A stretch of 64,000 nt of DNA from Bosea vaviloviae (GTDB lineage Bacteria; Pseudomonadota; Alphaproteobacteria; Rhizobiales; Beijerinckiaceae). The translations under genes and the position numbers were made by a program. Where the stretch lies: the NCBI RefSeq assembly GCF_001741865.1, contig NZ_CP017147.1, forward strand, positions 5,013,001 to 5,077,000, read 5' to 3'. The notes below the pieces were generated by a model. That model ran no database searches and had not been told where the DNA came from. It worked only from the letters and a program-made list of their open reading frames with translations. Numbering within the stretch: the stretch's first letter is position 1; every line of letters begins with the position of its first letter. Positions 47,565 to 56,894 of the stretch are shown here, one piece after another.

Positions 47565-48803
47565 TCACGCCGCGCTTGTCGCCCTCGTCGCCAGCCAGGC
47601 CACGACCGGCGCCGCGAGGACGGCCAGGACGGCGGCGATCAGGAAATAGCTGGCAAAGCCCAGATGCTGCGCCACCCATCCGGCGCCGAGGCCGCCGGCC
47701 ATGCTGACGATGGCGTCCATGCCTTGCAGCAGCGTGAAGTCGATCCCGGCCTGGCGCGGATCCGCGATCGCCATGAACTGCGCGTAGAGCGCGACGAAGC
47801 CGAGCGCCATGATCCCCGAAGAGCTCGCCAAAGCGAGCCCGACCATTGCGCCGCGAGGTACCGTGCCCAGAGACGCCGCGAGGGCCAAAAGCCCGAGCGC
47901 AGCGCCCTGCAGCAGCAGCGCGAGAAGCATGACCCGCCTCGCCCCCATCCAGCGGACGAGGCCGCCGCCGAGCAACGCGCAGACCAGCCCGATGGCCAGT
48001 CCGCCGAACCCGTTGACCAGCCCGATAGATTCGAGGTCCAGCCCGACATCGATCAGGAACGGCCCCATCATGCTCACCCCCCATTTCTGCAGCACGACAT
48101 AGACCGCAGCCAGGATCAGCCCCTGGCGCATCTGCGAGCGCTGCAAGGCGAAGCGCAGCGATGGGCGATGGCTGCGCAGCCCCGGTGAGATCGGAGCCGG
48201 CGACAGCAGGAATGGCAGCAGCAGCGCGACGATCATGCCAGCGGCAGCCAGGACCGCGCTGCTCCAGCCGAACCGTGCGACGAGGATGAGGAACAGCCCC
48301 GAGCCGATCGCCGAGCCGAGATAGGCCCCGCCGACCTGCGCCGCATTGCCCCAGCCGTGATGCCGCAGCGCGAGCGTCTCGACCGCATGGCCATCGCAGG
48401 CGATATCGGCCGTCGAGGCCGCGAAGGCGATGGCGACGAGAACGGCGAGCAGGGGCAGCCAATGCGCCGGCCCGATGGCGCTGACTGCAGTCAACCCCAG
48501 CACGGTGAGGAGACCGCAGACGGCAACGATCTGGCGCGAGCGCGTGGCGCCTGCCGGCGGCAGGCGGTAACGCTCGACGGCCGCCGCCCAGACTATCTTC
48601 AGCGCCCAGGGCAGGCTGATGAGGTGGACGAGCCCGATCTGATCAAGCGCCACGCCACGCTCGCGCAGCACGCTCGGCAGCGCGATGAAGGCAAGCCCGC
48701 CAAGGATGCTCTGCCCGACATAAAGCCCGCCGAGCGCGAGCACGATGCCCAGCGGAGAAGACAGGCGCTTCGCCCACACGCCCGCGGCGAGGACCTGGCT
48801 CAC
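47565..48803 (-). CDS. MFS transporter, RhtX/FptX-type siderophore importer
   Basis: A 412-residue, about 12-helix inner-membrane permease of the AmpG/RhtX-like MFS group (LGGLYVGQSILGGLAFIALP; MKWGVSMMGPF-like KWGVSMMGPFLIDVGL). RhtX of Sinorhizobium and FptX of Pseudomonas import rhizobactin 1021 and pyochelin as single-component permeases. The start overlaps the stop of the TonB-dependent receptor (ATGA), so the two are co-translated. This links it to uptake of the same siderophore across both membranes. Ligand unknown; assignment rests on family look plus context. Confidence 0.75.
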   Translation of the reverse strand: MSQVLAAGVWAKRLSSPLGIVLALGGLYVGQSILGGLAFIALPSVLRERGVALDQIGLVHLISLPWALKIVWAAAVERYRLPPAGATRSRQIVAVCGLLTVLGLTAVSAIGPAHWLPLLAVLVAIAFAASTADIACDGHAVETLALRHHGWGNAAQVGGAYLGSAIGSGLFLILVARFGWSSAVLAAAGMIVALLLPFLLSPAPISPGLRSHRPSLRFALQRSQMRQGLILAAVYVVLQKWGVSMMGPFLIDVGLDLESIGLVNGFGGLAIGLVCALLGGGLVRWMGARRVMLLALLLQGAALGLLALAASLGTVPRGAMVGLALASSSGIMALGFVALYAQFMAIADPRQAGIDFTLLQGMDAIVSMAGGLGAGWVAQHLGFASYFLIAAVLAVLAAPVVAWLATRATSAA

Positions 48804-50902
48804 CAGCGGTAACGCAGGCTGGCGATGACCTTCCGGCCCTCGTCGAAATAGCAGAAGCCGCCGGTGCAGGTCTGCTCGACCTTGTCGAGGAGATTGGTGG
48901 CATTGACCTGGAACCGGACGCCCTTGAAGCGCGGGTCGAGGTTCTCGAGATCGTAGCGCAGGGACGCGTCGAGCAAGGTCCGCGGCGCATTGTCGAGGAC
49001 CGGCCGGTTCAGATTGTCGCCGAGGCTCGAACCGACATAACGCACGCCCGCACCAAGGCCGAGGCCGCGCGCCGGCCCCTCCTGCACCGTGTAGTCCAGC
49101 CAGACCGAGGCCATGTGATAGGGAATGCTGGTCAGGCGGTTGCCCACCGTCTCGTCGGTGAGCTTGAGGATGCGCGCGTCGTTATAGGCGTAGGAGGCCT
49201 GGATGCTGAGCCCATTGGCGAGAGAGGCGACACCTTCGATCTCGAAGCCCTGCGAGCGCAAGCCGAGCTGGACCTGGCGATTATAGCCGTTGACGACCTC
49301 GTAGACGACCGCATTGTCCTGGCGCAGCTCGAACACCGCCGCGCGCAGCGAGGCGTTGTAGCCCGGCAGATCGTATTTGACGCCAGCCTCGATCTGCTCG
49401 CCCGTGGCGGGCACGGCGACCGCACCGGACAGGACCGTGCCCGAATTGGGCACAAAGGATGTCGCATAGCTGACATAAGGGGCGAGGCCGAGATCGGTGA
49501 CGTAGCTCAAGGCGGCGCGCCCGGTCGCCTTGTTGCCGGTCTGCTTCGTCTCGGTTGGCACGACGCCTGCCGAGCCCGCCTCGAAATTGCTGGAGAACCA
49601 GTCCTGGCGTCCACCCAGGGTCAATCGCCAGTTCTGCCAGCTGATCTGGTCCTGCGCGTAGAGGCCGACCAGCGTCTGCGTCTGCGCCGTGCGGTAGCCG
49701 AGGTTGGCGTTGTAGCCGACCGGGACCCCGCCATAGCCCTCCTTGCCGCGATAATGCAGGTAGCTGAAATCGACGCCGGTGAGGATGCGGTGCGCGAGCG
49801 GCCCCGTGTTCAGCCTGGTCTCGAGGCTGGTGTCGACCGAGACGCCTTGCGTGCGCTCCTTCGTCAGCCCGGAATCCGTGAGGTAGACATATTGCTGGTT
49901 CGAGGCGAGCGCGGAGTAACGGGCGCGCTGGCGCAGCGTGAACATCTCGCCGAAGGAGTGCTCGAACTCGTAGCCGATGCGCCCCTGCTGCTGGCGGAAG
50001 TCATTGTAGCGCTTGTCGCCACCGAAGACCCTGGTCGCGCCGATCGACTTGTAGAGCAGGCTGCCCTGCCGATCGGTATAGGGGCCGTATTCGTTGACAT
50101 AGGCCGCCGTGCCGCCGGTGGTCGAATCCATGTATTCGGCGAGCAAGGTCAGCTTGGTGAGCTCGTTGGGCTTCCAGGTGAAGGCGGGCGCGATGAAGAC
50201 CCGATCGTCCTTGATCGCGCTGATCTGGTTGTTGGCGTCGCGCACCAGGCCCGTCAGACGGTAGAGCAAGGTCTTGTCGGCATTGGCCGGGCCGGACAGG
50301 TCGAAACTGAACTGCTTGCGGCCGAAGGAACCGCCTTGGACCTCGATCTCGCGGAAGGGCGTCTCGGTCGGCCGCTTCGAGATCAAGTCGACGATGCCGG
50401 CGGCGGTGCTGGCGCCGTAGATCGCCCCCGCCGGCCCGCGCAGCACCGAGATCGCCTCCAGCCCATAGGGCTCCAGCCGGAACAGGCCGTTGGGGCTGCC
50501 GATCTGGCGCAGCCCGTCGCGGAACACGGCGTTCTGCGTGACGTCGACACCGCGAATCGTGAAGGCGTCGTAGCGCGGATCGAAGCCATAGGTGCCGACG
50601 CGCGCGCCCGGCGTATAGGACAGGGCGTCCAGCAAGGCCTGCGGCTTGCGCTGCTCCAGCTGCGTTTGCGTCACCGTCGAGATCGACTGCGGGATCTCCA
50701 GCACCGGCGTATCGGTCTTGGTGGCGCTGCGCGTCGCGGTCGCGACATAGCCATTCGCGCTGACCACTCCGCCCGTGCCGCCCGCCCCCTGGACGATCAC
50801 CTCTTCGAGCTGGATCGCAGGCGCCCTCTCGGCCTGGGCCTTGGCGGCGGAAGGAGCGAACAACAGGGCCGACGAGGCCAGCAAGACGAAACGGAGAGTC
50901 AC
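48800..50902 (-). CDS. TonB-dependent siderophore receptor
   Basis: A 700-residue outer-membrane receptor. Signal peptide 1-23 (ending AAKAQA). The TonB-box/plug region includes DTPVLEIPQSISTVTQTQLE, then FTIRGVDVTQNAVFRDGLRQ and VLRGPAGAIYGASTAAGIVD. A 22-strand barrel follows, ending in a C-terminal aromatic residue (ASLRYRW). The plug motifs are those of ferric-siderophore (FhuA/FptA/FoxA-like) receptors. No TonB-ExbBD or synthesis genes are nearby, so it may take up a xenosiderophore. The AT-rich 138-bp upstream contains TTTTTAGAATAACTC, vaguely like an Irr/Fur-type site, but not convincing. Confidence 0.9.
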   Translation of the reverse strand: MTLRFVLLASSALLFAPSAAKAQAERAPAIQLEEVIVQGAGGTGGVVSANGYVATATRSATKTDTPVLEIPQSISTVTQTQLEQRKPQALLDALSYTPGARVGTYGFDPRYDAFTIRGVDVTQNAVFRDGLRQIGSPNGLFRLEPYGLEAISVLRGPAGAIYGASTAAGIVDLISKRPTETPFREIEVQGGSFGRKQFSFDLSGPANADKTLLYRLTGLVRDANNQISAIKDDRVFIAPAFTWKPNELTKLTLLAEYMDSTTGGTAAYVNEYGPYTDRQGSLLYKSIGATRVFGGDKRYNDFRQQQGRIGYEFEHSFGEMFTLRQRARYSALASNQQYVYLTDSGLTKERTQGVSVDTSLETRLNTGPLAHRILTGVDFSYLHYRGKEGYGGVPVGYNANLGYRTAQTQTLVGLYAQDQISWQNWRLTLGGRQDWFSSNFEAGSAGVVPTETKQTGNKATGRAALSYVTDLGLAPYVSYATSFVPNSGTVLSGAVAVPATGEQIEAGVKYDLPGYNASLRAAVFELRQDNAVVYEVVNGYNRQVQLGLRSQGFEIEGVASLANGLSIQASYAYNDARILKLTDETVGNRLTSIPYHMASVWLDYTVQEGPARGLGLGAGVRYVGSSLGDNLNRPVLDNAPRTLLDASLRYDLENLDPRFKGVRFQVNATNLLDKVEQTCTGGFCYFDEGRKVIASLRYRW

Positions 50903-51040
50903 AACGGCGATGCCTTCAAAAGATTGAATGCCCGCCGACTAACAATTTACCGGAACTGAATCCAGTATAGATTCATTTATTTGAGTTATTCTAAAAACAC
51001 ATCGCAAGAATATACTCTTTATATTAATTCATAACAGCCT

Positions 51041-52315
51041 CTAGCCGCCGAACACTCGCCGATACCGCGCCACCACATCCGCCGCGCCCGAGACCTTCTC
51101 GGGATTGTCGGAGAGCTTCACCGCTGGGCGGCCATTGGCCTTGCTCACCTTGCAGACCAGCGACATCGGGTCGAGTTCGCGCGAACCGTCCGGTGAGCAG
51201 CCGACGAGGTCGTTGGTGAGGTCGGTGCCCCAACCGAAGGCCATCCGGACCTTGCCGTCGAAATGGTGGTAGACGCGCTCGATCGCGGAAACATCGAGCC
51301 CGTCGGAGAAGACCAGCAGCTTCTCCCTGGGATCGCGGCCCTTGGTGCGCCACCACGCCATGATCTCCTCGCCGGCCGGGATCGGCGGAGCGGAATCGGG
51401 CCGGAAGCCGGTCCAGTCGGCGACCCAGTCGGGCGCGTGCCGCAGGAAGGCCGTCGTGCCGAAGGCGTCGGGCAACGCAATCAGCAGATTGCCGCCATAG
51501 ACCTGGCGCCATTCGTCAAGCACGCGATAGGGCGCGCGCAGCAACTCCTCATCGCTTTCGGCCAGCGCAGCCAGCACCATCGGCAATTCATGCGCGTTGG
51601 TGCCGATCGCCTCCAGGTCGTTGTCCATCGCCAGCAGCACGTTGGAGGTGCCGCTGAAGGCCGAGCCCAGCCCCTCCTTCAATGCCTCGACGCACCAGCG
51701 CTGCCAGAGATGGCCGTGGCGCCGGCGCGTACCGAAATCGGAGAGCCGCAGATTCGGCAGCTTCTGCAGCCGGTCGACCTTGTCCCACATCTTCGCCTTG
51801 GCGCGGGCATAGAGCACATCGAGCGAGAAACGCTTCTGGCCGACCATGACGCGGCGGGCGCGCAATTCGTTGATGATGGCGAGCGCCGGAACCTCCCACA
51901 TCGTGGCATGCGTCCAGGGCCCCTCGAAATGCAGTTCGAACTGCCCGTCGACGCGACGCAGATCGTATTCGGGCAGGCGGAAATCCGCGAGCCAGGTGAT
52001 GAAATCCGGCGAGAACATCTGCGTCTTGCCGTAGAAGCTGTTGCCCGCCAGCCAGATCAATTCCTTCTTCGAGAAGCGGACCTCGCGCGCATGGTCGAGC
52101 TGCGCGCGCAACTCGGCCTCGTCGACGATATCGGCGAGCCGGATATGGCGCGAACGGTTGATCAGCGAGAAGGTGACCTGCACCTCCGGATGGAAGGCCC
52201 GGATCATCTGCAGCATCAGGAGTTTGTAGAAATCGGTGTCGAGCAGGCTGCGGATGATCGGATCAAGCCGCCAGCCATGATTATAGGTGCGCGACGCGAT
52301 ATCGGTGACGGTCAT
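51041..52315 (-). CDS. pncB: Nicotinate phosphoribosyltransferase
   Basis: A 424-residue enzyme joining nicotinate and PRPP (with ATP) to make nicotinate mononucleotide in NAD salvage. Conserved parts: [57 protein letters not shown] and the PRPP-site region [14 protein letters not shown]. The start [19 protein letters not shown] is chosen by alignment of the N-terminus with the family from memory; a longer frame adds 65 low-complexity residues. The ribosome-binding site is weak. Monocistronic. Confidence 0.92.
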   Translation of the reverse strand: MTVTDIASRTYNHGWRLDPIIRSLLDTDFYKLLMLQMIRAFHPEVQVTFSLINRSRHIRLADIVDEAELRAQLDHAREVRFSKKELIWLAGNSFYGKTQMFSPDFITWLADFRLPEYDLRRVDGQFELHFEGPWTHATMWEVPALAIINELRARRVMVGQKRFSLDVLYARAKAKMWDKVDRLQKLPNLRLSDFGTRRRHGHLWQRWCVEALKEGLGSAFSGTSNVLLAMDNDLEAIGTNAHELPMVLAALAESDEELLRAPYRVLDEWRQVYGGNLLIALPDAFGTTAFLRHAPDWVADWTGFRPDSAPPIPAGEEIMAWWRTKGRDPREKLLVFSDGLDVSAIERVYHHFDGKVRMAFGWGTDLTNDLVGCSPDGSRELDPMSLVCKVSKANGRPAVKLSDNPEKVSGAADVVARYRRVFGG

Positions 52316-52457
52316 GGCGGGGCCGCAGGGTCCGTGATGCTCAAAGGGCAGCACATGACTAGGCGAGGTCGCGCCTTTTTGACAATCGTCTTGCGTCGGG
52401 ACGCGCAGACGGGCGCGCATGCCGCTTCGGCAGATGAGGCGCTTGTCTCGACGCCCG

Positions 52458-52640
52458 CTCATCGGCGAGCTCGGCGAGGCGGTGGCGGGCGCCCTGATGC
52501 GGGCCAACATCCACCCGCCCGCCTTCCGCCAGATCGCCCTGCCCGACGGCTTCCTGGATGCCGGCGCGCTGCCGACGCTGCACGACCGCTACGGCATCTC
52601 GACCGACGCGATGGTCGCGAGCATCAAGAGCTGGCTCTGA
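52458..52640 (+). pseudogene. C-terminal remnant of a transketolase-family gene
   Basis: The frame reads [20 protein letters not shown] ... [20 protein letters not shown] and ends ...VASIKSWL with a TGA. This is the closing part of a transketolase C-terminal domain (the family-typical LG-AVA and LPD-F---G----L---YGI pattern). About 60 residues survive; the upstream several hundred codons and any start are missing. Divergent from pncB, it marks a past deletion or rearrangement at this junction. Confidence 0.65.
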
Positions 52641-52766
52641 CGAGGCAAGCCGTCATGGCTTCGCTTCGCTCGCGATAACGGGAGCTGCGTTGACAGGCTC
52701 GGCCAACTCGGCAAGGAGCAAGCCTCGTCGGCGCGCTCGCATGCGCCGCGTTGTCGGGAGCCTGGA

Positions 52767-54113
52767 TTGAGCGCGACATCACAAGCGGCGCAGAGTTTCA
52801 TCGACCGCGTCCACGGCAGGGAGGTCGTGCTCGGGATCGTCGGCCTCGGCTATGTCGGCATCCCGCTGGCGCTGGCGGCGCTGCGCCGGGGCATCAAGGT
52901 CGTCGGCTTCGACATCGACCAGCCGCGGGTCGATCAGATCAATGCCGGCAAGGAGACGATCAAGCACATTCCGATGGAGCTGATCGTCGAGGGCCTGAAG
53001 ACGCAGCGCTTCAATGCCACGACGGATTTCGACCGATTGGCCGAGCCCGATGCGCTGCTGATCTGCGTGCCGACGCCACTCTCGCGCCATCGCGAGCCCG
53101 ATCTCTCCTATGTCCGCCAGACCACGGAAGCGATCGCCAGGCGCCTGCGGCCAGGCCAGTTGATCGTGCTCGAATCGACCACCTATCCCGGCACCACCGA
53201 CGAATTGATGCGCCCGATCCTCGAGACCGCCACCGGCCTCAAGAGCGGGCAGGATTTCTTCCTCGCCTATTCGCCCGAGCGCGAGGACCCCGGCAATGGG
53301 GAGTTCGGCACTTCCGACATTCCCAAGGTCGTCGGCGGCGACGGCCCCGATGCGCTCGCCATGGCTGATGCGCTCTACGCCGCGCTCGTGGTCAAGACCG
53401 TGCCGGTCTCCTCGACCGCGACCGCCGAGGCGGTGAAGCTGACCGAGAACATCTTCCGCGCCGTCAACATCGCGCTCGTCAACGAGTTGAAGCAGGTCTA
53501 CGCCGCGATGGGTATCGACATCTGGGAGGTGATCGACGCCGCCAAGACGAAACCCTTCGGCTACATGCCGTTCTATCCGGGTCCGGGCTTAGGGGGGCAC
53601 TGCATCCCGATCGACCCGTTCTACCTGACCTGGAAAGCACGCGAATTCGACGTCACGACGCGCTTCATCGAGCTCGCCGGCCAGATCAACACCGATATGC
53701 CCTATCGCGTCGTCGACCGGCTGGCGGAGCTTGTGGATACGCAACTCGGCCGCGGCTTCAGCGGTGCGCGCATCCTCGTCCTCGGCATCGCCTACAAGAA
53801 GAATATCGAGGACATGCGCGAGAGCCCTGCCCTCAAGCTGATCGAATTGATCGAGGCACGCGGTGCGAGCGCCGCCTATCACGATCCGCATATCGCCGAG
53901 ATCCGGCCGACGCGGAAGCATGGCGGCCTGACTGCCCGCAAGAGCCAGGCGCTGAGCGCCGAGATGCTCGCCGCCTTCGACGCCGTGCTGATCGCGACGG
54001 ACCATGACGATGTCGATTACGGCCTCGTCGTCCGCCACGCCAAGCTTGTGGTGGATACCCGCAATGCCTGTGCGCGGCATGGGCTTGCGGGCAAGACCAT
54101 CTTCAAGGCCTGA
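52767..54113 (+). CDS. Nucleotide-sugar dehydrogenase (UDP-GlcNAc/UDP-Glc 6-dehydrogenase family)
   Basis: A 448-residue NAD-dependent, four-electron dehydrogenase making a UDP-uronic acid. The Rossmann motif GLGYVG is at 26-31; the catalytic Cys279 lies in PGPGLGGHCIPIDPF; the C-terminal domain holds ILVLGIAYKKNIEDMRESPA. The pattern fits the WbpA/WbpO-like branch (UDP-N-acetylhexosamine) more than classical Ugd. It starts with TTG after GGGAG; no upstream ATG is in frame at a plausible distance. No other polysaccharide genes are adjacent, but glpD follows after seven bases. Confidence 0.88.
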   Translation: MSATSQAAQSFIDRVHGREVVLGIVGLGYVGIPLALAALRRGIKVVGFDIDQPRVDQINAGKETIKHIPMELIVEGLKTQRFNATTDFDRLAEPDALLICVPTPLSRHREPDLSYVRQTTEAIARRLRPGQLIVLESTTYPGTTDELMRPILETATGLKSGQDFFLAYSPEREDPGNGEFGTSDIPKVVGGDGPDALAMADALYAALVVKTVPVSSTATAEAVKLTENIFRAVNIALVNELKQVYAAMGIDIWEVIDAAKTKPFGYMPFYPGPGLGGHCIPIDPFYLTWKAREFDVTTRFIELAGQINTDMPYRVVDRLAELVDTQLGRGFSGARILVLGIAYKKNIEDMRESPALKLIELIEARGASAAYHDPHIAEIRPTRKHGGLTARKSQALSAEMLAAFDAVLIATDHDDVDYGLVVRHAKLVVDTRNACARHGLAGKTIFKA

Positions 54114-54120
54114 TACGACG

Positions 54121-55647
54121 ATGAAGAACGCTGAGCCAGCTTACGATCTCGCGGTCATCGGCGGTGGCATCAATGGTTGCGGCATCGCCCGCGACGCCAC
54201 CGGGCGCGGAGCCTCGGTCGTGCTGTTCGAGAAGGACGACCTCGCCAGCGCCACCTCCTCGGCCTCGACCAAATTGATCCATGGCGGGCTGCGCTATCTC
54301 GAGCACTATGAATTTCGGCTGGTGCGCGAAGCCTTGATGGAGCGCGAGCGGCTCTGGCGGCTCGCGCCGCACATCATCCGGCCGCTGCGCTTCGTGCTGC
54401 CGCACCATGCCGGCCTGCGCCCCGCCTGGCTGCTCCGGCTCGGGCTTTTCCTCTACGACCATATCGGCGGACGAAAGCTCCTGCCGGCGACGAAGACACT
54501 CGATCTTGCTCATGATCCTGCCGGCCGGCCGCTCAAGGACGACCATGCGCGGGCTTTCGAATATTCCGATTGCTGGGTCGAGGATTCCCGCCTCGTCGTG
54601 CTGAACGCGGCTGATGCAGCCGCCAGGGGAGCCGCGGTCCACACACGAACAAAGGTCGTCTCGGCCGATCGCGACGGCGACCTCTGGCGGATCGTCGGGG
54701 AAGGCGAAGCCGGCCGCATCACTGTCACCGCCAAGGCGCTGGTCAACGCCGCCGGCCCCTGGGTCGGCGAGGTTTTGGGCGGCGTCGTGCGCTCGAACAC
54801 CAAGGCCGCCGTCCGCATGGTCCAGGGCAGCCATATCGTCGTGCCCAAACTCTACGAGCACGACCGCTGCTACATCTTCCAGAACGCCGATGGCCGCATC
54901 ATCTTCGCGATCCCCTATGAGCACGACTTCACCCTGATCGGCACCACGGACCGCGACTACCAGGGCGATCCTGCGCAAGCGAAAGCGACGCCCGAGGAGA
55001 TCGATTATCTCTGCGCCGCCGCAAGCGAGTATTTTCGCGCAGCCGTCACGCCGGAGCAGGTCGTCTGGACCTATTCCGGCGTGCGTCCGCTCTATGACGA
55101 CGGCGCCTCCAAGGCGCAGGAAGCGACGCGCGACTATGTGCTGACGCTCGACGCGCCCAAGGGCGAAGCCCCGCTGCTCTCGGTCTTCGGCGGCAAGATC
55201 ACGACCTATCGCCGCCTCGCCGAAGCAGCTCTGGACAAGCTCGCGCCACATGCCGGCTGGGCCGGCCGGCCCGCCTGGACCGTCTACGGCACATTGCCCG
55301 GCGGCGATTTCCCGGTGACCGGCTTCGAGGCGCTGGTCAACGAGATCGCCGCCGCCCATCCCTGGCTGGCTCGATCGACCGTGACGCGATTGGTGCGCGC
55401 CTATGGCACGAAGGCGCACGAGATTCTCGCCGGCGCGCAAGGCATGAGCGATCTCGGCCGCCATTTCGGCGCCGACCTTCATGAGCGCGAGCTGCGCTAT
55501 CTGATCCGCAAGGAATGGGCGAAGCGCGGCGCGGACGTGCTCTGGCGGCGCGGCAAGCTGGGCTTGCGCCTCTCAGTGGAGGAGCGCGACGCCCTGGACG
55601 CCTTCATGCTGGCTGAAGCGAAGGCGACGACCGAGCCGGCCGTCTGA
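54121..55647 (+). CDS. glpD: Aerobic glycerol-3-phosphate dehydrogenase
   Basis: A 508-residue FAD enzyme that oxidises glycerol-3-phosphate to dihydroxyacetone phosphate at the membrane and passes electrons to quinone. The FAD motif GGGINGCG begins at residue 14; SSASTKLIHGGLRYLEHYEF is the GlpD signature; the C-terminal helical domain begins near 385. The start ATG is seven bases after the stop of the sugar dehydrogenase; a longer frame overlapping that gene is rejected. No glpK, glpF or glpR is adjacent. Confidence 0.95.
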   Translation: MKNAEPAYDLAVIGGGINGCGIARDATGRGASVVLFEKDDLASATSSASTKLIHGGLRYLEHYEFRLVREALMERERLWRLAPHIIRPLRFVLPHHAGLRPAWLLRLGLFLYDHIGGRKLLPATKTLDLAHDPAGRPLKDDHARAFEYSDCWVEDSRLVVLNAADAAARGAAVHTRTKVVSADRDGDLWRIVGEGEAGRITVTAKALVNAAGPWVGEVLGGVVRSNTKAAVRMVQGSHIVVPKLYEHDRCYIFQNADGRIIFAIPYEHDFTLIGTTDRDYQGDPAQAKATPEEIDYLCAAASEYFRAAVTPEQVVWTYSGVRPLYDDGASKAQEATRDYVLTLDAPKGEAPLLSVFGGKITTYRRLAEAALDKLAPHAGWAGRPAWTVYGTLPGGDFPVTGFEALVNEIAAAHPWLARSTVTRLVRAYGTKAHEILAGAQGMSDLGRHFGADLHERELRYLIRKEWAKRGADVLWRRGKLGLRLSVEERDALDAFMLAEAKATTEPAV

Positions 55648-55670
55648 AGGCATCGAGGCTGGACGGTGGC

Positions 55671-56894
55671 TCAGCGCACCCTGCGCGCCAGCAAGAAGAG
55701 CGCAACGGCGGCAAGTGCCGACAAGGCGATGAGAAGCAAGCTGCTCGGCATCAAGCCCGCCCGCTCGATCAGGATGGCGAAGGCCAGCGGAGCGGCGGCT
55801 TTCACCGCGAGCCCCGGCGCCGAAAGCTTACCCAGCATCGCGCCATATCCAGCCGGGCCGAAGAGCTGCAGCGGCACAGTTCCCCGTACGATCGAGCTCA
55901 GGCCCATGCTGACGCCATAAGCGATGGCGAAGAGCCCGGCGAGCGTCGCAGTCGTATTGCCGATCATCAGCATGAGGAAGCCGAACGGCATCAGCGCAGC
56001 CGAAACCCAGGCCGTCGTGACAGGGTCGAGCGCGGTGCCGAAGAGCATCTCGGCTAGACGCCCAGCGACCTGCGAAGGGCCGACGATCGCGCCGATACCG
56101 ACAGCGAGCCCGGCGCTCAGGCCCAGCCCCTGCAGCATCGTCAGCATATGCACCGACATGGCCGAAATCACGAAGCCCTGCAGCGAGAAAGCCAGCGCAA
56201 GCAGCATGAAGGCATGTCGCCGCGCCTCGCCTTCGAGATAGCCATCCTCCGGTGCAGTCACCGCAGTGGCTACGGGCGTCACAACCGGCAGGCGATGAGG
56301 GCGCCCGGGCAGCAGGAACAGATGCAGGGGCAAGCAGAGCACGAATTGCAGCACGGCATAGAGCCGGTAGATCTCGCGCCAGTCGAACCCGTTCAGCAGG
56401 GCTGTCGTCAGCGGCCAGAACAGGGTCGAGGCAAAGCCACCGATCAAGGTGAGCTGGCTGATGGCGCGCCGCGCGCCACCGCCCTTGGCCTGCGTCAAGG
56501 CGGTGAAGGCGGCGTCGTACAGCACCATGGTCGAGACCGCCTCGAGCGCGATCATGGCGGTGAAATAGCCAATCGGCCCGCGTGCTTCCGCCAGCGCCAG
56601 CAGCGAAAGGCCAGCTAGGCCCGAACCCAGGCTCATGATCATGCGGGTGCCATGCCGGTCGATCAGACGGCCCGCGAGCGGTGCGATCAGCCCGCCGGCC
56701 AGCAAGCCGGCAGCGAAGCCGCCATAGGTCCATTCCGGAGCCCAGCCGAAGCTCGCCGTCATGCCTGGCGCGAGCACGGCGAAGGCATAATACAGGCAGC
56801 CATAGCCGACGACCTGGGTAACGCCGAGGGCGAGGATGAGGGACAGCTCTCTCCCCCCGGACGGAGTGGGCGACGGCAGCAAAGAGCGCAGCAT
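55671..56894 (-). CDS. MFS efflux permease of the metalloid-type operon
   Basis: A 407-residue, 12-helix major-facilitator protein (YYAFAVLAPGMTASFGWAPE; RLIDRHGTRMIM between helices 2 and 3 as the MFS loop). It is the last gene after arsR and the Cys-rich flavoprotein, with a one-base overlap to the flavoprotein stop/start region. MFS permeases in ars operons include ArsK (As(III)/Sb(III) efflux) and ArsJ (1-arseno-3-phosphoglycerate efflux). No gapdh partner of ArsJ is here, so an ArsK-like or organoarsenical exporter is more likely. Substrate is inferred only from the regulator and neighbours. Confidence 0.7.
   Translation of the reverse strand: MLRSLLPSPTPSGGRELSLILALGVTQVVGYGCLYYAFAVLAPGMTASFGWAPEWTYGGFAAGLLAGGLIAPLAGRLIDRHGTRMIMSLGSGLAGLSLLALAEARGPIGYFTAMIALEAVSTMVLYDAAFTALTQAKGGGARRAISQLTLIGGFASTLFWPLTTALLNGFDWREIYRLYAVLQFVLCLPLHLFLLPGRPHRLPVVTPVATAVTAPEDGYLEGEARRHAFMLLALAFSLQGFVISAMSVHMLTMLQGLGLSAGLAVGIGAIVGPSQVAGRLAEMLFGTALDPVTTAWVSAALMPFGFLMLMIGNTTATLAGLFAIAYGVSMGLSSIVRGTVPLQLFGPAGYGAMLGKLSAPGLAVKAAAPLAFAILIERAGLMPSSLLLIALSALAAVALFLLARRVR

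Noticed and set aside
50940..51030. Irr/Fur box upstream of the siderophore receptor
   Set aside because: Only a half-site-like TTTTTAGAATAA was seen; the second half does not match well enough to annotate.
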